A stretch of DNA of 21,756 nt from a virus: positions 1 to 21,756 of IMG/VR virus record IMGVR_UViG_3300035700_000063; one strand, written 5' to 3'. Position numbers and translations under genes: made by a program. Below are positions 1-8,545 of the stretch, piece after piece. Position 1 is the first letter of the stretch. Each line of letters begins with the position of its first letter. The notes under the pieces were generated by a model. It searched no databases. It saw nothing but the letters and a program-made list of their open reading frames with translations, and was not told the origin of the DNA.

Positions 1-2
1 AG

Positions 3-737
3 CTAGTGTTGGATATGACTCTTGGCTCTTTCTACACCAGCACTTTGCGTCCCTTACCAAACTCTCCATTCCCTAGGGCAGCGTCTCCGATAGAGATACC
101 CCCTTTCCGATTGAACACAGAATCAGGGGATGTAACATTCGGGGGAGAGCAAGTAACCAATTCAGGAACTCCTGTTACAACTTCTATTAAGACAAGGGGA
201 AGTGGTTCAAGAGAAACTGCATACGTTACTATAACGTCTATGAACCCTCTGAAGTATACCTTCTCGACTTATCGAGATCGGTCTTTCACAGACTGGATTA
301 GCAGTAACTCAGTTGGGGTGGATGCACCTGCTTTCCTAGTAACAGGTTACTTGTCAGGAGGAGACTTCCTTCGTAAGAAACAAGCTCCGTACATTAAGTT
401 CTTCTTCACACGTACAGAGGATGGTTTCACAGACGATGGGACAGGCAACCTCTTCCCTAACAACGAGTCTTCTTGCTTAGTACAGGCTCAGTGGAATTGG
501 GCTAATTCTGCTAACTCTAATCGTTGGGGTAGAACCTTTCAAGCGTATAGATACAAACGGCTATACATGCCTGGGAACTCTAGTGATGAGTTTGACAATG
601 GTTTTGAGGTTATTGAGACCAAGAGTAAGCTGAGAGGACAAGGGACAGTTCTTTCCCTCAAGATGACTACCGAGCCTAAGAAGGATTGTAGGTTACTAGG
701 TTGGTCGATGATAGTGAGTTCAAATGGTAACATCTAA
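3..737 (+). CDS. Tail/virion structural protein, C-terminal part (partial at 5' end)
   Basis: The reading frame is open to the left edge of the window, so only the C-terminal ~245 residues are present. A GTG at 6-8 is in frame, but nothing upstream supports it as a start. The visible part is rich in aromatic, Gly, Ser, Thr and Asn residues and looks mostly beta-structured, with no membrane segment and no catalytic motif. It ends in a Leu-Leu-Gly-Trp patch close to the C-terminus. The stop overlaps the next gene by 14 nt, and the genes that follow are gp13/gp14-like internal virion genes. By position it corresponds to the tail proteins that precede the internal core genes in T7-like podoviruses. 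A tail tube, nozzle or other large tail component is inferred; the exact role is not recognised. Confidence is high that it is coding and moderate that it is a tail protein. Confidence 0.75.
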   Translation, partial: LVLDMTLGSFYTSTLRPLPNSPFPRAASPIEIPPFRLNTESGDVTFGGEQVTNSGTPVTTSIKTRGSGSRETAYVTITSMNPLKYTFSTYRDRSFTDWISSNSVGVDAPAFLVTGYLSGGDFLRKKQAPYIKFFFTRTEDGFTDDGTGNLFPNNESSCLVQAQWNWANSANSNRWGRTFQAYRYKRLYMPGNSSDEFDNGFEVIETKSKLRGQGTVLSLKMTTEPKKDCRLLGWSMIVSSNGNI

Positions 738-1206
738 CTTTTATGTAGAAGAAGACAACTCCTATCCCGTCCTTGTGGAGGCCCTCTCTTTAGCAGAGGC
801 CCACTACTACGAGGTAGAGAGTAAGTCTGATAAAGTACCTTTCCGGCTTGATGTAAACCTACTGGGTGAGTATGTCAAGCTGGGCCTTCTTTATGTCATA
901 GTTGCCAGAGACGAAGAAGGGGCTATGATCGGATACTTCGCTAACCTGATAAGCGCTGATCCAATAACATCTAAGCCAGTGGGAAAGGAATTAGGGATTT
1001 ATGTTAAACCCGAGTGGCGTAACAGTAATGTTATGAGAGAGATGTTGCGGATCGTAGAAGAAGGGGCTAGAGACAGGAAGGCTTACTGTCAGCTCCTAGC
1101 TTTTAAAGAGGGGCATGATGAGGGGATTGCCTTTAAGTTTGGGTATGAACCGACGGAGATTACCTACCAGAAAGTATTTGAGGTGAGTGATGGCAGTAGC
1201 AACTAG
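724..1206 (+). CDS. GNAT-fold protein, T7 gp13-like (probable virion assembly protein)
   Basis: A 160-residue protein with the outline of a GNAT acetyltransferase. A beta strand with Ile-Val-Ala-Arg (about residues 58-62) leads to Gly-Tyr-Phe, then to a Leu-Gly-Ile-Tyr-Val strand near residues 90-95. A Pro-Glu-Trp-Arg turn and an amphipathic helix follow, and a Phe-Gly-Tyr-Glu-Pro segment lies near residues 138-143. The usual acetyl-CoA pyrophosphate loop (R/QxxGxG/A) is not intact: the loop reads Arg-Asn-Ser-Asn. It may therefore have kept the fold without catalysis. T7 gp13, which helps build the internal core, is also a small GNAT-like protein encoded directly before gp14. The same position here supports a gp13-like role by inference. 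The ATG start overlaps the end of the tail gene by 14 nt. Alternative: an active acetyltransferase acting on a phage or host protein. Confidence 0.7.
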   Translation: MVTSNFYVEEDNSYPVLVEALSLAEAHYYEVESKSDKVPFRLDVNLLGEYVKLGLLYVIVARDEEGAMIGYFANLISADPITSKPVGKELGIYVKPEWRNSNVMREMLRIVEEGARDRKAYCQLLAFKEGHDEGIAFKFGYEPTEITYQKVFEVSDGSSN

Positions 1207-1696
1207 TACAATTATTGCAGCAGCGGCCTTAACTGCGACAGCGGTCGCTGGCTATCAGCAGTACGAAGCAGCAGGGGATGCAGCAGACGCTCAAAGAGAG
1301 GGTCAAGCTATCTCCCAAGCTGGTCAGCAGAATCGAGACAGGCAGCAGCGTAGGCAGCAAATAAGAGAACAGCGAGTCCGTAGGGCTCGAATTATGCAGT
1401 CAGCAGAGAACACAGGTGTAGGTGGTGGGTCAGGTGCCCTAGGTTCAACAGGAGCCCTTGGCACCCTTACAGGCAGTAATGTAGCCAACCTCTCAGCAAC
1501 ATCTAAAATTTCTGCTGGCATAGGTGCAACACAGCAATCGGCTGCAGATGCACAACAGACTGGAGCAATGTGGGGGGCTATTGGTCAAACCAGTGGCTCA
1601 ATCTTCTCAGCAGCAGGTGGCTTTGAGGACGCATTCGATACGGGCACCGGAACCCCTGTGAAAGGGGGTTGGCAGAGTGAAGTGTTCACAACCTAA
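1190..1696 (+). CDS. Internal virion protein B-like (T7 gp14-like)
   Basis: A 168-residue protein. It has an N-terminal Ala/Thr-rich hydrophobic helix (about residues 5-22) ending in Gly-Tyr-Gln-Gln-Tyr. A long Gln/Arg-rich helical stretch (about 30-68) follows, then a Gly/Ser/Ala-rich C-terminal half. This composition and the Gly-Tyr-Gln-Gln-Tyr helix are typical of the small internal core protein gp14 of T7-like phages, which is ejected and embeds in the outer membrane. ATG at 1190 is preferred over the GTG at 1187 because GAGG at about 1180-1183 is better spaced for it. The gene overlaps the gp13-like gene by 17 nt and sits 10 nt before the very large virion gene, so the three are probably translated together. 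The function is inferred from composition and position. Confidence 0.75.
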   Translation: MAVATSTIIAAAALTATAVAGYQQYEAAGDAADAQREGQAISQAGQQNRDRQQRRQQIREQRVRRARIMQSAENTGVGGGSGALGSTGALGTLTGSNVANLSATSKISAGIGATQQSAADAQQTGAMWGAIGQTSGSIFSAAGGFEDAFDTGTGTPVKGGWQSEVFTT

Positions 1697-1706
1697 AGGA
1701 AAGTAA

Positions 1707-4700
1707 ATGGCAAACCTTACTGATTTTGCACCACAGAGCACAGCTACCCTTGACGACTTCCAGATTGAGGGGGAGCTTACGCCTGTAAGTAACCGTCCTT
1801 CTAATGTAAACCTAGCGGCGTACACGGCGTCTCTGTCTGAAAACCCAGAATCAGTAGAGGCGAACTATTTAAAGATGTCTCAAGAGGGGGCATCTGGGTC
1901 AGGTGCCTCTAAACAGATTCGAGACAGAGCACAGCAGATGACCGCCCCGAAGAATCGGGAAGCCTTGGTCTCCATCCTTACAGACCCAGAGGTACCAGAC
2001 GAACAGAAGCAGGCTGCCTCTGATGCCTTCTTAGATAAGCAAGGCTCCTTATACGGAATCCGTAACACTGTCTCCTCTGAAGCCTTGGTGGCAGACTCTG
2101 GGGACGATGAAACAGAAGAGTCCTCTAATGCCCGTATTGACTTTGCAGGATCTATTGAAGAAGTAAACGCCTACCATCGAGAGAAGGAGATCTTTCTTAA
2201 CAGAGAGCTTGCTTCGCAAGATGCAAGTATGCTTGAGATGGGGGCAGGTCTTCTAGAACTGTTCATCCCTTTTGCAGAGCAAGGTATTACAGAGAAGACC
2301 ATCTCAGCTATTCGTGGGGGCGACAGTACAGCCTACTTTGAATCACTGACAATGATGGGCAGCACTAAACAGAAGTTCGGTGAAGTCCTAAGCTCAGTCC
2401 CCCCTAGCGAGCGTGGCCCCATTCTTCGTCAACTACGTGACGCTGTCAACAGCAACTCAACTATTGTATTCCCTGACGAGAACGACTTTGTTAAGATGGA
2501 CTACCTACGTACAGCTCTTGAAGAAGACTACTACGGAGATGGTTGGGCTTTTGTAGACAACACTATTAGTATTATTGAACTCCTTGGCTTAGCCCCAATT
2601 AGTTGGACAGTTAGTGCAGGCTCACGGGCTGTGAGAACAGCAAGAGCAGCAGGACGCACTTCCCGTAGCCTAAGCACACCGGCCCCTGCCTCTGGTACTC
2701 GTGCCTTCCGTAGACAGGCAGACGCTGATGGAGCCCTGCCTGATGATGTACTACGTGCAGAGGAAGATGCTTCTGAGTTACGCATAGCTGAACGACAGGC
2801 AGGAACCGACACACTTAGGGCTGAGGAAGATGCCTCGGAAGCGCGTATTGCTGAGCGTCAGCTAGCCACAGATACCGTCAGGGTAGCGGAGGATGCACAG
2901 GAAGCCCGTACAGCCTCTAAGAGAGCTGTTAAGTCTGAAGGTGATGACTTACTCAGGTTAGAGGACGAAGCCACTCAGAGGGCCTCTACGAGAGCTACAG
3001 GTGGTAACGCAGCTCGTATGTCAAGTGCAGAGCTACGTACCGCTGAAAACGCTTATGAAGCAGAGGTAAGAGCTAAGCGGTATATTGAGTCAGATGTTAA
3101 ACCTGTCTCCCTAGCTAATAACTACCGTAACACTAACCCAGGCAAAGCTCGTGCTGCTAACCAGATGGCTTCCGAAGACGTAAGCGGGAAAGCTGCTGAA
3201 GCACTCTATGGCTCTACCCGTACAGAAGCTATAGCGCATGACTCCCTCTCGGGTATTCCCAGGACTGATGGCTCTATCCAGAACAAGGTCACTCTGCCCG
3301 ACTCTTACCCGAAAGCAAGACCTCTACCACCCAGTCCTCGTATCATGGACTTTGTTGCAGACAACGGTGCCATCCACCTTACTGACCCTGAGAAGATTGC
3401 TACAGCTACTCGTGTAGTCAATGACTTCAATAACGCAGTTGGCATGGTAACACGTACTGAGATGTCTATCCCTGCTGTAAGAGATATTGGTGGTTCTTTC
3501 CGAGTCAATGTAACCTACGGCCCTAAAGATAATGGTTGGGCAGACGGTGCTGATGCTTTGGAGAAGGCAGCTATTTCTCTCAGAGACCATGGTGTATCCC
3601 CAGACGACCTAACCCTGTTGAAGCGAGAAGGGGATGACTACGTTCCTGTAGATAAGACTACTGCCTCTGAACCTGGGGACTACCTAGTTAAGGCTGACTT
3701 CCCCTACACCCTCTCTAAGGTTGATCCTAAAGACTGGAACGACCTAGATGTGTTACATAACTTCTTCGACCGTATGCCCCATCGTCTAGCGGCATTACGT
3801 ATGGGTAGTTTCTCTCGTCACCTACTAGATGCTCACTCAATGCTACACCCTAACATTACACTAGGGGCTAACGTAGCTGTTGACCAATCTGCTCAACTAG
3901 AGAAGCTTCTAACAGAGTTGACTAAGGAATACTCTAACAAGGCCAAGAAGCTCTCTAAGCGGTCACAAGCTGCGTTAGAGAATGAGATTAAGAGAGCTAA
4001 CAAAGAAGGGCGTAACAGCACAGACACCCACCTACGAGCGAGTGGTTGGGGAGATGCTGAGATCTCTGCCCTGAAGAGTTGGAGACAAGCTTGGGACTCG
4101 CACTACTGGTTAGAGAACCAAGACCTTGTCAAAACCCTTAGACATAAAAACTATCAAGTTCTTGAGGAACCTGTCTCCAACAGTCGTATGTTTGTTAGAC
4201 CCTTGAGCCGTAACAAGGCAGGCTCTCACCAAAGGGTGTATGACCCAGAGACGGGTAACATGCAGAACTTAGAGGCCGCTGATCTCTCCGATCTCTACCA
4301 GAAAGGCGGTTCAGTGTCAGAACTTCGTTCACCATTCGTTAATGGGGATGAATCTGTCAAGCTAGTAATCTCACGTAATCAGGCTGGTGGTAGTTATACC
4401 CGAGTCTTACGGGATAGCGATCAAGTTCTGAACTATCGGGAAGGCTACTACACGGTGTACTATGATGCACCTAAGATGGTGGAAAGAACTATTAAGAACA
4501 GCAGGGGGGAGGTAATCAAGAAGGGGGCTGTGGCTACAGTCGGAGACACCTCTGCTGGTACTCGCCTTATTAAGCGCCTACAGCAAGAGGCAGATGAGGG
4601 CGTAGAGTTCTCCCTTAGGGATTCAAGAGAGCGCCTACGATTAGATGGGGATGATAATTGGGACTTGCAGGAAGCAGCAGGCAGGACAGCTCAGCGTATC

Positions 4701-6743
4701 CGTGGGGAACGCCTAGAAGATGCAACCTCACCTATCCTGAGTGAGGCTCATAACCACGTACTAGGGCCAGTAGACTCCTTGATTAGGTCATCTCGTAGCG
4801 TAGCAACTCGTGTATCCATGAGGGACTACTTGGAGACAACTAAATCACGGGCTATGAATCAATACAAGGACGTGTTCCCGAAAGATCAGTATGGACGGAC
4901 TACGTTCCCAGCAGACTCCTCTAAGATTGTAGCTAAAGAAGGTTTCTCTAAGGAAGCAGCAGATGCCCGTACCGCTGTTGAGTACATCCACTCTCTAGAG
5001 AATGGGTATATCAACTCCCTGGATGATGGCATTAAATACATGCTTAGATCGTTTGCTGACGCTGCTGGTAGGAAGGAGTTCACTGCGGCAGAACGGCTTT
5101 CAAATGCTTTATCTGATGTAGCTGGCCCCACCCGATTAGGTCGAGGGGTGGCCTTCACGTTGTACTTAGCCTTAAACCCTCTCAGACAGATAATCGTACA
5201 GGGACACCAGACTGTACAGCTCTTGGCGTTGGCCCCTAAGTATACTAGCACACGCCTAGCTGGGGATATGGCCGCTGTCCTGGAATACAAGACCCTAGGT
5301 AATACCTTCACAGGTTCAGCCGTGACAGGGCGTAGCAAGGCAGAGATAAAGGCTATGGCAGAGGCTTATGATAAAAGCGGATTGTCTGCTTCTATTGATA
5401 AGAGCAACATGGTTAGGGGCAGTATCTCAGAGATGGCAGACGCTACCTCTGCGGGTGGTCACAGGAAGACCTCTTTAGGCAGAGCCATGGGTTTAGGCTC
5501 TCAGGCTATTGCTCTGTCTCGTAAGGCTGGTTTTGATGTGGGTGAGGAGATTAATATGCTTAGCTCCTGGCTAACCCACTACGACATGGAGGTTGCAAGA
5601 GCTGGTAAGAACTTGACTGCTTCGGAGTTCGCCCAAGTAGGGGCTAAGGCACGATCCTACACATACAACATGAACCGTGCTGGGGAAATGCCATACAATG
5701 AGAACTTCCTTGGGATGATATTTCAGTTTATGCAAGTTCCTCACAAGTCTTTCCTACAGATGACAACCAACCGTAACCTGAGTACAATGCAGAAGGCTAG
5801 ATTAGCTACCTTCAACCTAGTCATGTATGGCGGGGTTCCGGGTACAGGGATGTCCCTCTATCTTCAGCCTTGGCTGCCGGAAGAAGGGGAGCTGCGGGAA
5901 GCTCTCCTCCAAGGTATGGAAGGGTATGTGTTCAATAAGATGGCTTCACTGATGTATGGCGAAGATGTTTCTATTGACTTCTCCTCTCTAGCGGCTGTAG
6001 ATAATAGAGGTGTCATGGAATTCTTGGGGTCTTTATGGACTACTGATGCAGGCAAGATCCTAGCTGAGTCTCCCTCTGGTTCATTAGTTGCGGGGAGTAA
6101 TCCTCGGATAACTAACTTTGCAAAGGGAGCAGCAGAATACTTCCACTTTACTGAGCCTGCCGATGGTAGTATTATTGAGGCGGGAGAGTTGGCTGTAGAG
6201 TTTGGTAAGCTGTCTTCTGGTTTCTCTAACGCAATGAAAGCGAGTGTTGCTCTCGAGTACGGTAAGAAGTATAACTCTGGAGGCGGGATAAGTGACCCAA
6301 ATGTCAATAGCCCTGAAGCTGTTGCAGCCGCTCTTGGTTTCCAAACCTTACATGAAGCCCGATCTTTCTGGGCTAGCAATGAGGTTTACCAAGCTAGGGA
6401 CTCTCATGACGAGGATGCTAAAGAGTGGTATCGTACAGTCAAGAAGAGCCTCTCTCGTGAAGGTATCACTAACGAGGAGCGTGCTTTCTCTTTACGAGTC
6501 CTGAACGTAGCAGCGGAACACTTCAAAGACGACCCCCGTGCCCTTGAGATTGTACAGCAGCAGTTGCAGTATGACGTACAGGACGGGGACTTGTCCTTGT
6601 TTAACTCGGTTCTTAAAGCTACTCCTTGGATGGACAGTAAGACTACCAGGGAGATTATCAACACTATGCCTATTACGGATGAACAGAGAGACATGGGTCG
6701 TCGTACCCTAGACTCCATAGACAGCTATAGAGAGGAAGATTAA
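1707..6743 (+). CDS. Very large internal virion protein (ejection/DNA-injection candidate)
   Basis: A 1678-residue protein, the largest in the window, started by ATG after an AAGGAAAG ribosome site. It is mostly helical and charged. Residues about 347-409 carry a tandem 21-residue repeat in an Arg/Glu/Ala-rich coiled-coil-like region. Two hydrophobic stretches stand out in the C-terminal third, near residues 1147-1175 and 1366-1388. A segment around residue 1340 (Gln-Phe-Met-Gln-Val-Pro-His-Lys) resembles the conserved C-terminal part of large podoviral internal proteins. Size, position after a gp14-like gene, and helical composition fit a T7 gp16-like protein that is ejected to form the DNA conduit. 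I could not find the lytic transglycosylase signature that T7 gp16 carries at its N-terminus. Identification rests on context and general features, not on a recognised domain. Confidence 0.75.
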   Translation: MANLTDFAPQSTATLDDFQIEGELTPVSNRPSNVNLAAYTASLSENPESVEANYLKMSQEGASGSGASKQIRDRAQQMTAPKNREALVSILTDPEVPDEQKQAASDAFLDKQGSLYGIRNTVSSEALVADSGDDETEESSNARIDFAGSIEEVNAYHREKEIFLNRELASQDASMLEMGAGLLELFIPFAEQGITEKTISAIRGGDSTAYFESLTMMGSTKQKFGEVLSSVPPSERGPILRQLRDAVNSNSTIVFPDENDFVKMDYLRTALEEDYYGDGWAFVDNTISIIELLGLAPISWTVSAGSRAVRTARAAGRTSRSLSTPAPASGTRAFRRQADADGALPDDVLRAEEDASELRIAERQAGTDTLRAEEDASEARIAERQLATDTVRVAEDAQEARTASKRAVKSEGDDLLRLEDEATQRASTRATGGNAARMSSAELRTAENAYEAEVRAKRYIESDVKPVSLANNYRNTNPGKARAANQMASEDVSGKAAEALYGSTRTEAIAHDSLSGIPRTDGSIQNKVTLPDSYPKARPLPPSPRIMDFVADNGAIHLTDPEKIATATRVVNDFNNAVGMVTRTEMSIPAVRDIGGSFRVNVTYGPKDNGWADGADALEKAAISLRDHGVSPDDLTLLKREGDDYVPVDKTTASEPGDYLVKADFPYTLSKVDPKDWNDLDVLHNFFDRMPHRLAALRMGSFSRHLLDAHSMLHPNITLGANVAVDQSAQLEKLLTELTKEYSNKAKKLSKRSQAALENEIKRANKEGRNSTDTHLRASGWGDAEISALKSWRQAWDSHYWLENQDLVKTLRHKNYQVLEEPVSNSRMFVRPLSRNKAGSHQRVYDPETGNMQNLEAADLSDLYQKGGSVSELRSPFVNGDESVKLVISRNQAGGSYTRVLRDSDQVLNYREGYYTVYYDAPKMVERTIKNSRGEVIKKGAVATVGDTSAGTRLIKRLQQEADEGVEFSLRDSRERLRLDGDDNWDLQEAAGRTAQRIRGERLEDATSPILSEAHNHVLGPVDSLIRSSRSVATRVSMRDYLETTKSRAMNQYKDVFPKDQYGRTTFPADSSKIVAKEGFSKEAADARTAVEYIHSLENGYINSLDDGIKYMLRSFADAAGRKEFTAAERLSNALSDVAGPTRLGRGVAFTLYLALNPLRQIIVQGHQTVQLLALAPKYTSTRLAGDMAAVLEYKTLGNTFTGSAVTGRSKAEIKAMAEAYDKSGLSASIDKSNMVRGSISEMADATSAGGHRKTSLGRAMGLGSQAIALSRKAGFDVGEEINMLSSWLTHYDMEVARAGKNLTASEFAQVGAKARSYTYNMNRAGEMPYNENFLGMIFQFMQVPHKSFLQMTTNRNLSTMQKARLATFNLVMYGGVPGTGMSLYLQPWLPEEGELREALLQGMEGYVFNKMASLMYGEDVSIDFSSLAAVDNRGVMEFLGSLWTTDAGKILAESPSGSLVAGSNPRITNFAKGAAEYFHFTEPADGSIIEAGELAVEFGKLSSGFSNAMKASVALEYGKKYNSGGGISDPNVNSPEAVAAALGFQTLHEARSFWASNEVYQARDSHDEDAKEWYRTVKKSLSREGITNEERAFSLRVLNVAAEHFKDDPRALEIVQQQLQYDVQDGDLSLFNSVLKATPWMDSKTTREIINTMPITDEQRDMGRRTLDSIDSYREED
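2745..2933 (+). repeat. 63-nt in-frame tandem repeat (three copies of a 21-residue unit)
   Basis: Inside the 1678-residue virion protein, units start exactly at 2745, 2808 and 2871. Each begins Asp-x-[Val/Leu]-Arg/Leu and contains Ala-Glu-[Glu/-]-Asp-Ala-x-Glu. Copies 1 and 2 agree at most of their 21 residues (both have Leu-Arg-Ala-Glu-Glu-Asp-Ala-Ser-Glu and Arg-Ile-Ala-Glu-Arg-Gln), and copy 3 is more divergent. Weaker related sequence continues to about 3080. Synonymous positions differ widely between copies, so the duplication is old and the protein sequence has been kept. Twenty-one residues is three heptads, which suits a coiled coil. Confidence 0.85.
6732..6738 (+). promoter_or_regulatory. 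Ribosome binding site setting a TTG start
   Basis: GAGGAAG lies 6 nt before the TTG at 6745 and inside the end of the 1678-residue gene. The stop codon of that gene (6741-6743) is one base before the TTG. No in-frame ATG lies close downstream, so the TTG is the probable start of the 596-residue protein. Confidence 0.7.
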
Positions 6744-6744
6744 A

Positions 6745-8535
6745 TTGGCCGACTTCACACTAGCACAAATCGGGGGAGCACCTACAAGCGCTGTAACCCC
6801 ACAACAAGGTGTAGCACAGCCCTCCGGGGCTGCTGCTGCTCTAAACTTCGCAGAAGGAGTAGGCTCTAGTCTCTTTGAATCCTTCTCTGAGAATAAGGAG
6901 AAAGAGAGATTATCCGCAGTAAATAAAGAGGTTTCTAGGTTTAGTCAACAGCAGTTGGAACTTGCTGACGCTGTAGACAGGGGAGACTTAACCTCCCAGC
7001 AAGCACGTATGCGTATGCGTGCTAACTACTCCTCAGCTATCTCTAACAACCCTGACCTAGCCACTGGCTACGCTGAGGCTCACTCAACAATCCTTAGCAC
7101 TTCTGGTATGGGTAAGGTGGCTGCTGAAGGTACAGCCCAAGAGCAGCAGTTCATGCAGGCTCAGAGTGCAGCAACACTAAAAGGTTGGGTTACTTCGGCT
7201 ATGTCCGCTGAGGATGCACAAGATGCTACCTACGCATATCTTGAGTCAGAACGTGCTCAGCAGAGTATTGATAATGAACAGAACCAACTAGGCTTACTCC
7301 GTGCCCGTATTGGGTTGGAGGCAGACCGTGTAGGGCTAGCGTCTAGCAGGGTGGGCTTGGGTACCGCTCGTCTGAACCAAGAGCGTACAGCCATTAGCTT
7401 GCAGGAAGACAAGGCACGTACCAAAGCACAGCAAGGTGCGGGTGAGTTGGCTAATGCGACAGGTACTCGGCTACGTACTAAGTTCAACACCATTCAGAGA
7501 CAAGTAGAGGCAGGTACTCTTGACCCCGTAGAAGCTGCGCAGATGATGGATGAAGAGTGGCTTATGATTAAAGGGGAGATCAGTGCGGTAGGACAAGGGT
7601 CAGGAGGGGATTATATTAATAATCTAGTAGCCCCTTTGAAGGACTTCTATGAGGTGAAGCGGGGGTTTGTTACGGGGGAGACCGACAGGGAAGTTATGGA
7701 GAGTGTGTCAGGTAGGGCTTTGGCTTTCCAGTCTATGAACATTACAGGCAACCCTGAGACAGCTCGTATCCTAGCCACTTCCAAGATAGTTGGGGCAGGG
7801 GGTAACTTAACCCTGGGCGGGCCTTTGAACGAGATTGCTTTAAATCAACTGGATAAGAATGGCAGGGAAGGGAGCCGACCTGCTGATCTAACAGATAGCG
7901 ACAATGACAGAGGGACGGAGCAGTACCTTACACTTCTAAATGGATCACTAGAGTCTGTAGAAAGAGATCCTAATCAAGAGGAACTGAGGGAAGACGTCCG
8001 AGTCAACCTAAACCAAGTCCTGAAAGGGGTTGCTAGTTACGGCAACCTAGTAGAGAACCCGAAGGATATGAATAGGGTTATGGACTTCATGGGGGGAGAT
8101 AGGTACGGGGCCTATGTTGAGACTAACGGAACAGGCATTGACTCAGCTAACCGGCAAGCCGTAAACGAATTGGTGATGCGTCAGTTTGACGAAGTAGTGC
8201 GTCCTTTGGTTGCAGAAGAGTGGCGTAATGCTAGTGAGCTTACTTATGCTGTACCTGACCCCACTCGTCCTGAGACGGCTGGACAAACGGAGTCTACAAC
8301 CTCTAGCATACGTCCCTTCTTCTCAGGGAACGGTCTTCGGTTTGTAGCAACAAATAGCGCAGAGATGAATCCAAGACTGCGATCTAAAATTAATGACCTT
8401 AACCGCACGGTAGCACCTGTAGTAAGTCGCTTTATAAGAGTTGGTGCCCATACGGAAGGGCATAGAGACTATCAGAGGATTTATGAGAGTAACTACGCAG
8501 GCATGTTCGGAGATGCGGGTACCGGAGCAGAATAA
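6745..8535 (+). CDS. Internal virion protein, T7 gp15-like by position
   Basis: A 596-residue protein starting at TTG after GAGGAAG. The N-terminus is Ala/Gly/Pro-rich and flexible. Helical segments rich in Gln, Glu, Ala and Arg follow. Residues about 183-224 form a striking 7-residue repeat (Gly-Leu-x-x-x-Arg-Ile/Val). The rest is soluble, with no membrane segment or catalytic motif that I recognise. It is packed against the giant virion gene with 1 nt between them and is followed after 10 nt by a small membrane protein gene. In T7 the order is gp13, gp14, gp15, gp16; here the medium-size protein follows the giant one. A core/ejection role like gp15 is inferred from length, helical composition and context only. 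Confidence 0.65.
   Translation: MADFTLAQIGGAPTSAVTPQQGVAQPSGAAAALNFAEGVGSSLFESFSENKEKERLSAVNKEVSRFSQQQLELADAVDRGDLTSQQARMRMRANYSSAISNNPDLATGYAEAHSTILSTSGMGKVAAEGTAQEQQFMQAQSAATLKGWVTSAMSAEDAQDATYAYLESERAQQSIDNEQNQLGLLRARIGLEADRVGLASSRVGLGTARLNQERTAISLQEDKARTKAQQGAGELANATGTRLRTKFNTIQRQVEAGTLDPVEAAQMMDEEWLMIKGEISAVGQGSGGDYINNLVAPLKDFYEVKRGFVTGETDREVMESVSGRALAFQSMNITGNPETARILATSKIVGAGGNLTLGGPLNEIALNQLDKNGREGSRPADLTDSDNDRGTEQYLTLLNGSLESVERDPNQEELREDVRVNLNQVLKGVASYGNLVENPKDMNRVMDFMGGDRYGAYVETNGTGIDSANRQAVNELVMRQFDEVVRPLVAEEWRNASELTYAVPDPTRPETAGQTESTTSSIRPFFSGNGLRFVATNSAEMNPRLRSKINDLNRTVAPVVSRFIRVGAHTEGHRDYQRIYESNYAGMFGDAGTGAE
7291..7416 (+). repeat. 21-nt in-frame repeat encoding heptads (Gly-Leu-x-x-x-Arg-Val)
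   Basis: Within the 596-residue virion protein, consecutive 7-residue units begin at 7291, 7312, 7333 and 7354. They read GLLRARI, GLEADRV, GLASSRV and GLGTARL, with two weaker units to 7416 (NQERTAI, SLQEDKA). Gly, Leu, Arg and an aliphatic residue recur at fixed positions. Codons vary between units, so the pattern is kept at the protein level. Confidence 0.85.
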
Positions 8536-8545
8536 GGGAGCCAGT

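Noticed and set aside
2531-2812. Two overlapping - strand open frames opposite the repeat region
   Set aside because: They exist because the repeat-rich Ala/Arg/Glu codons lack stops on the other strand; no protein features.
4886-5338. A 150-codon open frame on the - strand
   Set aside because: It lies wholly opposite the giant virion gene, has no ribosome site or recognisable protein, and its composition mirrors the sense gene.
5864-6379. A 171-codon open frame on the - strand
   Set aside because: It lies wholly antisense to the giant virion gene; Ser/Pro/Leu-rich shadow sequence with no motif or start signal.
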